The notes under the pieces were generated by a model. That model saw only the letters and a list, made by a program, of their open reading frames with translations, did not search any database and was not told the origin of the DNA. Position numbers and translations under genes: made by a program. A DNA stretch of 64,000 nucleotides from DATMXT01 sp963662765 (GTDB lineage Bacteria; Bacillota; Clostridia; Oscillospirales; Feifaniaceae): positions 62,001 through 126,000 of the forward strand of contig CAXXUP010000003.1 of the NCBI GenBank assembly GCA_963662765.2. Reading direction: 5' to 3'. Positions 34,950 through 44,257 of this stretch are shown in pieces. The stretch's first letter is position 1. Each line of letters opens with the position of its first letter.

Positions 34950-35453
34950 ATGAGCGCAAAAGTAGTCTCTACCGTCCCGTTTACCGGAACGAAGGAGCAG
35001 GAGTCAAAACTCCTTGCGGTCATTGACCGTTACAAGGGCGTTGAGGGCGCAGTAATGCCTGTCATGCAAGAAGCCCAGGACATCTACGGTTACTTACCGG
35101 AAGAAGTCCAGACGATCATCGCCAAAGGACTTAAAGTTCCGCTTTCGCACATCTACGGCGTCGCAACCTTCTATTCTCAGTTCAACTTGAATCCCAAGGG
35201 CAAATATCAGGTCAGCGTTTGTCTCGGAACCGCATGCTATGTGAAGAACGCTTCCGGTGTATTTGACAAAATCAAGGAAGTTCTCGGCCTTCAAAACGGC
35301 GAGGTGTCGCCCGATACCAAGTTCTCCCTCGATGCGACCCGCTGCCTCGGATGCTGCGGCCTTGCCCCCGTCATGATGATCAATGACGAAGTCTTCGGCC
35401 GTCTCACCCCTGAAAGGATCCCCGAGATCTTTGCTCAGTTCGCCGACAAATAA
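34950..35453 (+). CDS. hndA: NADH-linked hydrogenase subunit HndA (NuoE-like)
   Basis: A 167-residue thioredoxin-fold 2Fe-2S protein. LPEEVQTIIAKGLKVPLSHIYGVATFYSQF is the NuoE signature, with the cluster Cys in CLGTACYV and CLGCCGLAPV. In Hnd/HydABC-type complexes it is the small electron-transfer subunit next to the NAD(H)-binding flavoprotein. First gene of a four-gene operon (hndA, ATPase, hndB, hndC). Confidence 0.93.
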   Translation: MSAKVVSTVPFTGTKEQESKLLAVIDRYKGVEGAVMPVMQEAQDIYGYLPEEVQTIIAKGLKVPLSHIYGVATFYSQFNLNPKGKYQVSVCLGTACYVKNASGVFDKIKEVLGLQNGEVSPDTKFSLDATRCLGCCGLAPVMMINDEVFGRLTPERIPEIFAQFADK

Positions 35454-35456
35454 ACC

Positions 35457-36014
35457 ATGAAAGAGCTTTCCCTGAATATCCTCGACATCGTGGAGAATTC
35501 AACGAAGGCGGGAGCATCGAAGGTGGAGATTAAGCTTACGGAGGATACGGTTGCCAAAACCCTTGTCATCGAGATAGGGGACAACGGCAGCGGAATGCCG
35601 CCGGAGCTGCTCGCCCGCGTGACCGACCCGTTTACAACCACCCGCACCACACGAAAAGTGGGGCTCGGGTTGCCGCTTTTTAAGCTGGCCGCGGAGCAGA
35701 CGGGTGGAGGACTCGTAATCGGGTCAACCATCGGAGTCGGCACTACGGTGCAAGCGGTATTCCACACCGATCATCTCGACTTTACTCCTGTAGGGGATAT
35801 GGGGGAGACCTTTTCAGTACTGCTCTTGGGGCATCCGAATACCGATTTTATCTACACGAGATCGGTGGACGAGCAGTCGTTCGAGCTTTCGACGATCGAA
35901 ATGCGTGAAATGCTCGGCGACGTAACGCTTGCAAGCCCCGCGGTGCTGCAATGGGCGGCAGAGTATATCCATGAGCAAACTGAAGCACTTAGAATAGGAG
36001 GAGCTATTAAATGA
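35457..36014 (+). CDS. GHKL ATPase domain protein in the hnd operon
   Basis: 185 residues. The N-terminal domain is a histidine-kinase-like ATPase (LNILDIVENSTKAGASKV N-box, GDNGSGMPPELL G1, TTRKVGLGLPLFK G2). The C-terminal 75 residues form an unassigned domain. There is no dimerisation/His domain, so it is not a classical kinase. Genes of this type regularly sit between hndA and hndB; a regulatory role is inferred. Its end overlaps hndB by 4 bases. Confidence 0.82.
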   Translation: MKELSLNILDIVENSTKAGASKVEIKLTEDTVAKTLVIEIGDNGSGMPPELLARVTDPFTTTRTTRKVGLGLPLFKLAAEQTGGGLVIGSTIGVGTTVQAVFHTDHLDFTPVGDMGETFSVLLLGHPNTDFIYTRSVDEQSFELSTIEMREMLGDVTLASPAVLQWAAEYIHEQTEALRIGGAIK

Positions 36015-36382
36015 AAACCCTAGCTGAACTCGCTGCAATCAGGGCTGGCATGAAGGACAGTGTCGAAACCCGCGCCGACCATGCAGGCGATACGCGTATC
36101 ATTGTAGGTATGGCCACCTGCGGCATTGCCGCCGGCGCCCGCCCTGTTATGAATGCACTGGTTGAGGAGATCAATAAGCGCGGAGTGAAGAATGTCGTCG
36201 TCACCCAGACGGGCTGCATCGGGATGTGCCGTCTTGAGCCCATCGTCGAGGTTCTTGAACCCGGCGAGGAGAAAGTCACCTATGTCAAGATGACCGCTGA
36301 AATGGCTCGTAAAGTTGTCGTCGACCACATCATCAATAAAAACGTTGTGACCGAGTATACCATCGGCGCATCAGAGAAATAA
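36011..36382 (+). CDS. hndB: Thioredoxin-like 2Fe-2S ferredoxin HndB
   Basis: A 123-residue thioredoxin-like ferredoxin with cluster ligands in MATCGIAAGARP and QTGCIGMCRLEP (CX(4+)C...CxxxC). It matches HndB of the NADP-reducing hydrogenase, a fused version of which forms the N-terminus of HndC. Position between the ATPase and hndC is typical. Confidence 0.9.
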   Translation: MKTLAELAAIRAGMKDSVETRADHAGDTRIIVGMATCGIAAGARPVMNALVEEINKRGVKNVVVTQTGCIGMCRLEPIVEVLEPGEEKVTYVKMTAEMARKVVVDHIINKNVVTEYTIGASEK

Positions 36383-36397
36383 AGGAGGTATAAGTGT

Positions 36398-38185
36398 ATG
36401 TACAGATCCCATGTACTGGTATGCGGCGGCACCGGCTGCACTTCCTCCGGCTCTGCGAAAATCGTCGATGAGCTGAATAAGGAAATCGAGGCCGTCGGCC
36501 TCAAGGACGAAGTCAAGGTTGTCATGACCGGCTGCTTCGGCCTGTGCGCTTTAGGCCCCATCATGATCGTCTATCCCGAGGGCTGCTTCTACAGCCGTGT
36601 AAAGCCCGAGGACATCAAGGAGATCGTGGACGAGCATCTGCTCAAGGGCCGTATCGTCACGAGGCTCCTGTACCAGGAGACCGTTGTCGGCGATACCATC
36701 AAGAACCTTAATCACACCACGTTCTATGCCAAGCAAAAGCGCGTTGCCCTTCGCAACTGCGGCGTCATCAACCCTGAGAACATCGACGAGTACATCGCCC
36801 GCGACGGTTACCTCGCCCTTGAGAAGTGCCTTACGAAGCTCCAGCCGCAGGAAGTCGTTGACATCGTCAAGGCTTCAGGCCTTCGCGGCCGCGGCGGCGC
36901 AGGCTTCTCGACCGGCATGAAGTGGCAGTTCACCAAGAACGCCGTCGGCGATAAGAAGTATACCTGCTGCAACGCCGACGAGGGAGACCCGGGCGCCTTT
37001 ATGGATCGTTCCGTGCTCGAAGGAGACCCGCATGCGGTTTTGGAAGCCATGGCCATCGCCGCTTACGCGATCGGTTCGGATCAGGGCTACATATACGTCC
37101 GTGCCGAGTATCCGATTGCCGTTAAGCGCCTGAAGATCGCCATTGCCCAGGCCAAGGAATATGGCCTCTTAGGCAATAACATCATGGGCACCGGCTTCAA
37201 CTTCGACCTCGACATCCGCCTTGGCGCAGGCGCTTTCGTCTGCGGCGAGGAAACTGCCCTCATGACCTCCATCGAGGGCTTCCGCGGCGAGCCGAGACCC
37301 CGTCCGCCGTTCCCGGCCAACAAGGGCCTGTTTGGCAAGCCCACCCTGCTCAACAACGTTGAGACCTATGCCAACATCACCCAGATCATCTTAAACGGCG
37401 CCGAGTGGTTTGCAGCCATGGGCACCGAGAAGTCCAAGGGCACCAAGGTCTTCGCCCTGGGCGGCAAGATCACCAACACCGGCCTTGTCGAGATCCCGAT
37501 GGGCACCACCCTTCGCGAGATCGTTGAAGAGATCGGCGGCGGCGTCCCGAACGGCAAGAAGTTCAAGGCTGCGCAGACCGGCGGTCCTTCCGGCGGCTGC
37601 ATCCCGGCACAGCACCTCGACACCCCCATCGACTATGATAACCTGGTGGCCATCGGTTCGATGATGGGCTCAGGCGGTCTGATCATCATGGACGAAGACA
37701 ACTGCATGGTCGACATCGCCCGCTTCTTCCTCGACTTCACGGTCGACGAGAGCTGCGGAAAGTGCACCCCCTGCCGCATCGGAACCAAGCGCATTTACGA
37801 GATGGTCGTGAAGATCACGGAAGGCAAGGCCACGCTTGAGGACCTCGACAAGCTCGAGGAACTCTGCCAAAACGTCAAGAACAACTCGCTGTGCGCCCTC
37901 GGCCAGACAGCTCCGAACCCGGTCCTGTCGACCATGCGCTACTTCCGAGACGAGTATCTTGCCCACGTTGTCGATAAGCGCTGCCCGGCCGGTGTCTGCA
38001 AGGCCCTGCTGCACTATGAGATCGACCCCGCCAAGTGCGTCGGCTGCTCCTTGTGCGCCAAGAAGTGCCCGGTCGGCGCCATCACAGGCGAGCTCAAGTC
38101 GCCCTTCAAGATCGACACACAGAAGTGCATCAAGTGCGGCGTTTGCGCCGAAACTTGCAAATTCAAGGCCATTTCCAAGAAGTAA
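36398..38185 (+). CDS. hndC: Bifurcating hydrogenase flavoprotein subunit HndC (NuoF-like)
   Basis: A 595-residue NAD(H)/FMN subunit. Order: N-terminal 2Fe-2S thioredoxin-like domain (CGGTGCTSSG, GCFGLCALGP), NuoF core with RGRGGAGFSTGMKW and NADEGDPGAFMDR (FMN/NADH sites), SLBB region, iron-sulfur ESCGKCTPCRIGTKR, and two C-terminal 4Fe-4S motifs (CVGCSLCAKKCP, CIKCGVCAETCK). In HydABC-type complexes it bifurcates electrons between NAD(H) and ferredoxin. The usual next gene, hndD, is absent: a terminator and an ABC exporter follow. Confidence 0.94.
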   Translation: MYRSHVLVCGGTGCTSSGSAKIVDELNKEIEAVGLKDEVKVVMTGCFGLCALGPIMIVYPEGCFYSRVKPEDIKEIVDEHLLKGRIVTRLLYQETVVGDTIKNLNHTTFYAKQKRVALRNCGVINPENIDEYIARDGYLALEKCLTKLQPQEVVDIVKASGLRGRGGAGFSTGMKWQFTKNAVGDKKYTCCNADEGDPGAFMDRSVLEGDPHAVLEAMAIAAYAIGSDQGYIYVRAEYPIAVKRLKIAIAQAKEYGLLGNNIMGTGFNFDLDIRLGAGAFVCGEETALMTSIEGFRGEPRPRPPFPANKGLFGKPTLLNNVETYANITQIILNGAEWFAAMGTEKSKGTKVFALGGKITNTGLVEIPMGTTLREIVEEIGGGVPNGKKFKAAQTGGPSGGCIPAQHLDTPIDYDNLVAIGSMMGSGGLIIMDEDNCMVDIARFFLDFTVDESCGKCTPCRIGTKRIYEMVVKITEGKATLEDLDKLEELCQNVKNNSLCALGQTAPNPVLSTMRYFRDEYLAHVVDKRCPAGVCKALLHYEIDPAKCVGCSLCAKKCPVGAITGELKSPFKIDTQKCIKCGVCAETCKFKAISKK

Positions 38186-38206
38186 TTTAAAACGATTCAT
38201 CCTGCC

Positions 38207-38236
38207 AAAGGCCGCCTTTACAGGCGGCCTTTGTTT
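38207..38236 (+). terminator. Intrinsic terminator of the hnd operon
   Basis: An 11-bp stem AAAGGCCGCCT/AGGCGGCCTTT, TTAC loop, GTTTATT tail. Confidence 0.88.
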
Positions 38237-38237
38237 A

Positions 38238-38266
38238 TTGCCAAAATGGCCAAAATGTGGTATAAT
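38238..38266 (+). promoter_or_regulatory. Promoter of the ABC exporter operon
   Basis: TTGCCA, 17 bases, perfect TATAAT, about 86 bases before the first ABC gene. Confidence 0.75.
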
Positions 38267-38351
38267 AGACAAATAGAGTTACAACGACCCGCATGCCGCT
38301 GGCGGCATATTTCAGGCGCTCGCAAGTGCCGAACATCAGGGAGGTAGAGGC

Positions 38352-40160
38352 TTGCTCTCTTTTTTAATAAAAAAAGCGGGGAAGTGGAGATGGCTTTTGG
38401 TTGTCTCCATCTTCGCAACGCTGCTAGGCACGCTTTTTTCTTTTTTATTGCCGCAGCTCATTAAGGTCACGGTCGACTCCATCATCGACAGCAAGCCCTA
38501 CGACCTGCCGGCGGTCCTCACGGGCTTTATTGAAGCTCACTGGAGCCGCGAGTATCTGCGGGCGCATCTCTATATACCGGCTGGCTTTGCAGCGATGCTT
38601 GCTGTAATCGCCGGCGTCATGAACTATGTGCGCCGGTACGAGGCCGGGCGCTTTGCCGAGGGGACCGTTAAGGATCTGCGGGATGCGCTCTATTCCCGTA
38701 TAGCAAGACTTCCGTTTTCCTGGCACATCAAAGTCCAGACCGGCGACATCATTCAGCGCTGCACCTCCGACATTGAGACGATCCGCAGTTTCCTTTCCAT
38801 GCAGCTCGTTGAGCTGGTACGGGTCGTCATCATGGTGATCACCGCAGCCGCCATGATGTTCACAATCAATGTTCGGCTGACCGTCGTCACGCTGGTCTTC
38901 ATTCCGATCATCATGGGCTACTCGGTGTATTTTTACACGAGAGCAGGCGAGCGCTTCAAAAAGGCCGACGAGGCCGAAGGGGTGCTCATGACTACGGTGC
39001 AGGAGAACCTGACCGGGGTGCGGGTCGTTAGAGCCTTCGGCAGGGAGGCCTACGAGTTTGACAAGTTCAACCGGGCCAATGATGCCTTTTCACAGCTTTG
39101 GCTGCGGCTTGGAGACATCCTGTCAATTTACTGGGGCTTCGGCGACCTGGTCACCGGCTTGCAAAATGCGATCATCCTTGTGCTCGGCGTCATTTTTGTC
39201 GTAAATGGTGGCGGGTTGACACTTGGCGGCCTCATCGCATTCATGTCCTACAACGCCCAGATCACCTGGCCCATCCGCTCTTTGGGACGCATTTTGTCCG
39301 AGATGAGCAGAACGGGCGTTTCGGTCACGCGCATCCGCGACATTCTGGAAACGCCCCCCGAGATTGACCCCGCGGACGCGCTGCGGCCAGCACTTTCGGG
39401 CGAGCTGGAATTTAAGGACGTCACCTTTTCTTACGACGACGGCGAACAGGTTTTGCAGCATGTCTCCTTTACGGTGCCGGCAGGCTCCACGCTCGCAATC
39501 CTTGGCACGACAGGCTCCGGCAAATCTTCCATCGCTCATCTGCTGGCCCGCCTTTACGATCTGGAGCCCCAGTGCGGGGTCATTACGATTGACGGGATTG
39601 ACATTCGGGACATTGCGCGCGACTGCCTGCGCAGGCAGGTAGGCCTTGTGCTGCAGGAGCCTTTCCTGTTTTCCCGGTCAATTTATGAAAATATCCGCGC
39701 CTCCCGGGATCTGCCCATTGAGCAGGTGCGCGACTGCGCCGCCATTGCGGCCGTCGACGAGGCAATTTCGGGCTTTGAAAAGGGGTATGACACGGTCGTG
39801 GGTGAGCGGGGCGTCACCCTTTCGGGCGGTCAAAAGCAGCGGGTGGCCATTGCCCGCATGCTGGCACAGGAGCCGGCCGTCATGATTTTCGACGACTCGC
39901 TCTCGGCGGTCGACACCGGCACCGATGCGAAAATCCGCGCAGCCCTCGCGGCAAGACTTGGCCGAAAAACGACCATTTTGATCTCGCACCGCGCAACGAC
40001 CCTGATGCAGGCCGACTGCATCATCGTACTGGACGCCGGAAAAATTGTGGAGCGGGGGACCCATGAGGAACTCATGGAAGCCGGCGGCATGTACAGCCGG
40101 GTCGTAAATATTCAAAACAAGCTGGAGGAGGATGTTGAAAGCGAGGTGACGGGCGGATGA
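38352..40160 (+). CDS. ABC exporter half-transporter 1
   Basis: 602 residues: six-helix membrane domain (about 15-310), then ATPase with GTTGSGKSS, LSGGQKQRVA, VMIFDDSLSAVDT and a switch His in LISHRATT. The Walker B region has DD where the catalytic Glu is expected (IFDDS), the mark of the degenerate site in heterodimeric exporters such as TM287/288 and BmrC/D. The start is TTG 38352 after GGGAGGT. The last four bases overlap the partner gene. Confidence 0.92.
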   Translation: MLSFLIKKAGKWRWLLVVSIFATLLGTLFSFLLPQLIKVTVDSIIDSKPYDLPAVLTGFIEAHWSREYLRAHLYIPAGFAAMLAVIAGVMNYVRRYEAGRFAEGTVKDLRDALYSRIARLPFSWHIKVQTGDIIQRCTSDIETIRSFLSMQLVELVRVVIMVITAAAMMFTINVRLTVVTLVFIPIIMGYSVYFYTRAGERFKKADEAEGVLMTTVQENLTGVRVVRAFGREAYEFDKFNRANDAFSQLWLRLGDILSIYWGFGDLVTGLQNAIILVLGVIFVVNGGGLTLGGLIAFMSYNAQITWPIRSLGRILSEMSRTGVSVTRIRDILETPPEIDPADALRPALSGELEFKDVTFSYDDGEQVLQHVSFTVPAGSTLAILGTTGSGKSSIAHLLARLYDLEPQCGVITIDGIDIRDIARDCLRRQVGLVLQEPFLFSRSIYENIRASRDLPIEQVRDCAAIAAVDEAISGFEKGYDTVVGERGVTLSGGQKQRVAIARMLAQEPAVMIFDDSLSAVDTGTDAKIRAALAARLGRKTTILISHRATTLMQADCIIVLDAGKIVERGTHEELMEAGGMYSRVVNIQNKLEEDVESEVTGG

Positions 40161-42010
40161 ACTACTACGAAGAAGAGACACACGTGCGGAAAATCGATAA
40201 GAAGATGTGGCGGCGGATGATCACGCTGCTGGCGCCTTATAAGCGTCAGTTTATCTTGATTGTCATTATCACGCTCCTCTCCGGCGGCATCGACGTTATC
40301 ATTCCGCTCTATCAGACCTACGCCATCGACCATTTCATCATTCCGGGGACTTTGGTCGGAATTGTCCCTTTCTTTGCCGTCATCACGGTCACAGTTTTAA
40401 TTCAAGTTGTGGTGGTCGTCTTCTTTTGCCGGGTGGCTTTCAAGGTGGAGATCGGGTTTGGCCGGGACTTGAAGCGCAGCACGTTCGAGCAGCTTCAAAA
40501 GCTCTCGTTTTCCTACTACAACAAGACTCCGGTCGGCTACATGATGGCACGGGTGCTCTCTGATGCCGATAAGATCAGTATGATGATGGCCTGGGGCCTC
40601 TTAGACTTTTTATGGTCTGCTGTCTATGTCGGGGGAGTTCTCATCTCCATGACGATCCTGTCGCCGCGTCTTGCGCTGCCCATCATGGCCATTGTACCCT
40701 GTGTGGCGATTTTGACCTGGTGGTTCCAGAGCCGCATCCTCGACACAAACAGGCAAGTCCGGCGGGGCACTTCGAAAATCACCGGCTCATTCAACGAGGG
40801 CATTACGGGGGCCAAGACCTCCAAAACGCTCGTCATGGAGGCCTTCAACGACGAGGGGTTTTCGGAACAGACGGCCTCGCTCTACAGAACTTCGGTCAAG
40901 AATTTTCACTACACCTCGCTCTTTACCCCGATTGTGATGTTTTTCAGCTCGCTCGCCACGGCGGTCGTGCTGTGGCGGGGCGGTGAGCTCGTGGAGTCGC
41001 AGCTCATGGCGTTCGGAGTGCTGTCGGTCTTCATCACGTATTCGGTCAGTATTTTTGAGCCGGTACAGCAGCTCGCCAAGCTCTTTTCCGATTTTGTCGG
41101 CATGCAGGCCAACATTGAGCGGGTCGCGGGCTTACTCGACGCACGCCCCGACGTTGAAGACTCGCCGGAGGTTATCGCCCGTTACGGAGACTGCTTTGCG
41201 CCGAAAGTCGAGAACTTCGAACCAATCATCGGGGATATCGACTTTGAACATGTGAGCTTTCGCTATGGGGAACAGGAACGTGAAATATTAGAAGACTTCA
41301 ATTTGTCGGTTAAGGCAGGCTCTATGGTGGCGCTGGTCGGGGAGACGGGCGCCGGAAAGAGCACCATTGTCAATTTGCTCTGCCGCTTTTTTGAGCCGAC
41401 GGAAGGACGCATTTATATTGACGGGCGCGACTACCGCCTTCGCTCACAGCTCTGGCTCCACTCAAACCTCGGGTATGTGCTGCAAAGCCCCCATTTATTC
41501 TCGGGCTCCATTGAGGATAACATCCGGTATGGGAAGCTTACCGCCACCGATGAGGAGGTCAGGGAGGCGGCAAGTCTCGCCTGCGCCGACCATGTGGCGC
41601 TGCGCCGGACGGAGGGTTACGGCTTCGATGTAGGCGAGGGAGGGGATCGGCTTTCGACCGGCGAAAAACAGCTGGTCTCCTTCGCTAGGGCCATCATCGC
41701 AAACCCGGCCATCTTTGTCTTGGACGAGGCCACAAGCTCAGTCGACACCGAGACGGAGCAGCTCATTCAGAACGCCATCGCCAGGGTCCTGAAGGGCCGC
41801 ACCTCGTTTATCATCGCCCACAGGCTCTCGACCATCCGCATGGCCGACCTCATCCTGGTCATCGAAGACGGAAAGATCGCGGAGCAGGGCACCCACGGGC
41901 AGCTCATTCGTAAGAAGGGTGTCTATTATTCGATGTACACGAAGCAATACACCGCGCAGGCGGTGGAGGAGGTGCTGCATGAAGGTCGTAATCGTCCCGG
42001 ACTCGTTTAA
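40157..42010 (+). CDS. ABC exporter half-transporter 2
   Basis: 617 residues: membrane domain (about 30-330), ATPase with GETGAGKST, LSTGEKQLVSFARA, FVLDEATSSVDTETE and IIAHRLSTI. Here Walker B keeps the catalytic Glu (DEAT), while the signature is LSTGE instead of LSGGQ, so it pairs naturally with half-transporter 1 as an asymmetric heterodimer. The substrate (drug, lipid or peptide) is unknown. Confidence 0.92.
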   Translation: MNYYEEETHVRKIDKKMWRRMITLLAPYKRQFILIVIITLLSGGIDVIIPLYQTYAIDHFIIPGTLVGIVPFFAVITVTVLIQVVVVVFFCRVAFKVEIGFGRDLKRSTFEQLQKLSFSYYNKTPVGYMMARVLSDADKISMMMAWGLLDFLWSAVYVGGVLISMTILSPRLALPIMAIVPCVAILTWWFQSRILDTNRQVRRGTSKITGSFNEGITGAKTSKTLVMEAFNDEGFSEQTASLYRTSVKNFHYTSLFTPIVMFFSSLATAVVLWRGGELVESQLMAFGVLSVFITYSVSIFEPVQQLAKLFSDFVGMQANIERVAGLLDARPDVEDSPEVIARYGDCFAPKVENFEPIIGDIDFEHVSFRYGEQEREILEDFNLSVKAGSMVALVGETGAGKSTIVNLLCRFFEPTEGRIYIDGRDYRLRSQLWLHSNLGYVLQSPHLFSGSIEDNIRYGKLTATDEEVREAASLACADHVALRRTEGYGFDVGEGGDRLSTGEKQLVSFARAIIANPAIFVLDEATSSVDTETEQLIQNAIARVLKGRTSFIIAHRLSTIRMADLILVIEDGKIAEQGTHGQLIRKKGVYYSMYTKQYTAQAVEEVLHEGRNRPGLV

Positions 42011-43049
42011 GGGGTGCGCGTCTTCAGCCGAGATCTGCGAATATATGAAAACTGGCGTCCTCGCGGCAGACCCTACAGCGCACATCGTCTGCATCCCGGT
42101 CGCCGACGGCGGCGAGGGTACCGTTGACGCAGTGCTCGAAGCGGCGGGGGGCGAGCGGGTGACCGTGACAGTAAGGGGCCCCATCGGGGAGCCGGTCTCG
42201 GCGTCCTACGCCGTCTGCGGCGATGCCGCAGTCGTCGAAATGGCGCAGGCGGCGGGGCTTTCGCTCTCGGGCGGGAGGGTCGAGGACGCCTCCACCTACG
42301 GCGTCGGCCAGCTCATTGACCACGCATTGCGGCATGGCGTACGGCGCATCACGCTGGGACTCGGCGGAAGCGGAACAAACGACGGCGGCTGCGGCATGGC
42401 GGCGGCCTTAGGCACTCTTTTTTACGATAAAGACGGCCATACTTTTATTCCGACCGGCGGCACCTTAAAGGACATCGCCCGCATCGTCTTAGGGGGTCGC
42501 CTGCCGGTGGAGGCCATGTGCGACGTTGACAATCCGCTGTGCGGACTCACGGGTGCCGCCCATATCTACGGGCCGCAAAAAGGCGCGAAAAATCCGTCGG
42601 CCCTTGACGAGGGCCTGCGGCACCTCGCTTCACTCCTGCCGGCAGACGCAGATCTTGCGGGTGCGGGAGCTGCCGGGGGGCTTGGATACGGCGTCGTGGC
42701 TTTCCTCGGCGGCGCCCTTCGCAGCGGAATCGACGCGATGCTAGACATCGCAAATTTCGAGCGCATGGCACAGGGGGCCGACCTCATCCTGACTGGGGAG
42801 GGCCGCATGGACGGCCAGACGGCCAGGGGAAAAGTGCCGGTCGGAGTCGCCCGCAGAGCGAGAGCGCTTGGCATTCCGGTCGTGGCCGTCTGCGGTGCCC
42901 TTGCACCCGGATATGAGGCGGTCTACGGGGAGGGCGTTCGGGCGGTTTTCTCCGCATGTCGCGGGCCAGCTACATTTGAGGAGGCCATCACGCATGCTCC
43001 CGCCCAAATTGCCGCCGTGACGGCCGACATTATCCGGCTTCTGAGTTGA
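41979..43049 (+). CDS. Glycerate kinase (GarK/GlxK family)
   Basis: A 356-residue type-1 glycerate kinase that phosphorylates D-glycerate. Motifs: VPDSFKGCASSAE, PVADGGEGTVDAV, LGLGGSGTNDGGCGMAAALG and ILTGEGRMDGQTARGKVPVGVA. ATG 41979 follows GGAGGAGG; the first 32 bases overlap the end of the exporter gene. The stop lies inside the promoter of yicC. Confidence 0.93.
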   Translation: MKVVIVPDSFKGCASSAEICEYMKTGVLAADPTAHIVCIPVADGGEGTVDAVLEAAGGERVTVTVRGPIGEPVSASYAVCGDAAVVEMAQAAGLSLSGGRVEDASTYGVGQLIDHALRHGVRRITLGLGGSGTNDGGCGMAAALGTLFYDKDGHTFIPTGGTLKDIARIVLGGRLPVEAMCDVDNPLCGLTGAAHIYGPQKGAKNPSALDEGLRHLASLLPADADLAGAGAAGGLGYGVVAFLGGALRSGIDAMLDIANFERMAQGADLILTGEGRMDGQTARGKVPVGVARRARALGIPVVAVCGALAPGYEAVYGEGVRAVFSACRGPATFEEAITHAPAQIAAVTADIIRLLS

Positions 43050-43075
43050 CAGCAGGTCTCGAAAAGGGATATACT
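43046..43075 (+). promoter_or_regulatory. Promoter of the yicC-remA-gmk block
   Basis: Perfect TTGACA, 18 bases, TATACT, overlapping the glycerate kinase stop. Confidence 0.82.
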
Positions 43076-43109
43076 ATTCAAGATAAAGCAGTAAAGGGGT
43101 TTATGTTGT

Positions 43110-43988
43110 ATGGCCAAGAGCATGACCGGCTACGGCAGGCATCAGGCAATCGTGGGGGACCGCGAAATTGTCGTGGAGGTTCGCTCGGTAAACCACCGGT
43201 ATTTTGATTTCAACTGCCGTGTCCCCAGGGCCTATGGCTTTTTGGAAGAGCGGCTGAAGAATCTCACTCAGAACTATGTGACCAGAGGAAAAGTGGATCT
43301 GTATGTTTCGGTGGCCCAGGTTGACGGCCAGCCGACCGAGGTCCATTTGAACCGGCCGCTCTTAGAGGGATATCTTTCGGCGCTTCGGCAGATAATTGAA
43401 GAATACGGCGTAAAGGACGATTTGTCGGTCTCCACTCTTGCGAGAAATCAGGAGATATTCAACGTCATGCGCCAAGATGAGGACGCGGATGAGGTCTGGC
43501 GCACGGTCGAGAGTGTCGCCGTCACAGCGCTTACGGCCTACCGCGCCATGCGGGCTACCGAGGGCGAACGGCTGTCGAAGGACCTGCTGGAGCGGCTTGA
43601 CGCGATTGAAGTCACCCTGCCCGAGATCGACGCGGCTTCGGCCCAGTCGGTCGTCGACCAAAGAGAGCGCATCACAACGCTGCTGACAGAGCTCTTAGGC
43701 GCCGCCGAGCTTGACTCCGGCCGCGTAACCACTGAAGTCGCGCTCTATGCCGACCGCATATCGGTCACGGAGGAAGTCGTACGGCTCCAAAGCCACATCA
43801 GAGAAATGCGAAAGCTGCTCTCGGGCGACATGGTCTCCGGCCGCAAGATGGACTTCCTGCTTCAGGAGATGAACCGCGAAATCAACACCATAGGATCAAA
43901 GTGTCAGCGCAGCGAGATTTCCATGCTTGTCGTCGATAACAAGGCCGAGCTTGAGAAAATCCGCGAGCAGGTGCAGAATCTGGAGTAG
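43110..43988 (+). CDS. yicC: YicC/YloC family endoribonuclease
   Basis: A 292-residue protein with the N-terminal family signature MAKSMTGYGRHQ, EVRSVNHRYFDFNCRVPR and the C-terminal GRKMDFLLQEMNREINTIGSKC. YicC-like proteins are reported as RNases acting on small RNAs and mRNAs. It heads the block that in Bacillus subtilis runs yloC-remA-gmk-rpoZ. Confidence 0.92.
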   Translation: MAKSMTGYGRHQAIVGDREIVVEVRSVNHRYFDFNCRVPRAYGFLEERLKNLTQNYVTRGKVDLYVSVAQVDGQPTEVHLNRPLLEGYLSALRQIIEEYGVKDDLSVSTLARNQEIFNVMRQDEDADEVWRTVESVAVTALTAYRAMRATEGERLSKDLLERLDAIEVTLPEIDAASAQSVVDQRERITTLLTELLGAAELDSGRVTTEVALYADRISVTEEVVRLQSHIREMRKLLSGDMVSGRKMDFLLQEMNREINTIGSKCQRSEISMLVVDNKAELEKIREQVQNLE

Positions 43989-44002
43989 GGGGCATTATAA
44001 AA

Positions 44003-44257
44003 GTGCAGCTCATCAACATAGGTTTTGGAAATATGGTCTCTTCCGCCCGCATCATCGCCATTGTCAGCCCCGAGTCGGCGCCCATCAAGCGCACGATTCA
44101 GGAGGCCAGGGATACCGGCCGCCTGATCGACGCGACATACGGAAGAAGAACCAGAGCTGTGATCATCACCGACAGCGATCATGTCGTCCTCTCTGCCATT
44201 CAGCCCGAGACTGTGGCAGGCCGGTTTGAGGTCGATGAGGAGGACTCTGATGACTGA
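44003..44257 (+). CDS. remA: Extracellular matrix regulator RemA/YlzA family (DUF370)
   Basis: 84 residues with the family start LINIGFGNMVSSARIIAIVSPESAPIKR and ATYGRRTRAVIITDS. RemA is a DNA-binding activator of matrix and osmoprotection genes in Bacillus subtilis; the function in Clostridia is unproven. GTG start. It overlaps gmk by 8 bases. Confidence 0.92.
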   Translation: MQLINIGFGNMVSSARIIAIVSPESAPIKRTIQEARDTGRLIDATYGRRTRAVIITDSDHVVLSAIQPETVAGRFEVDEEDSDD

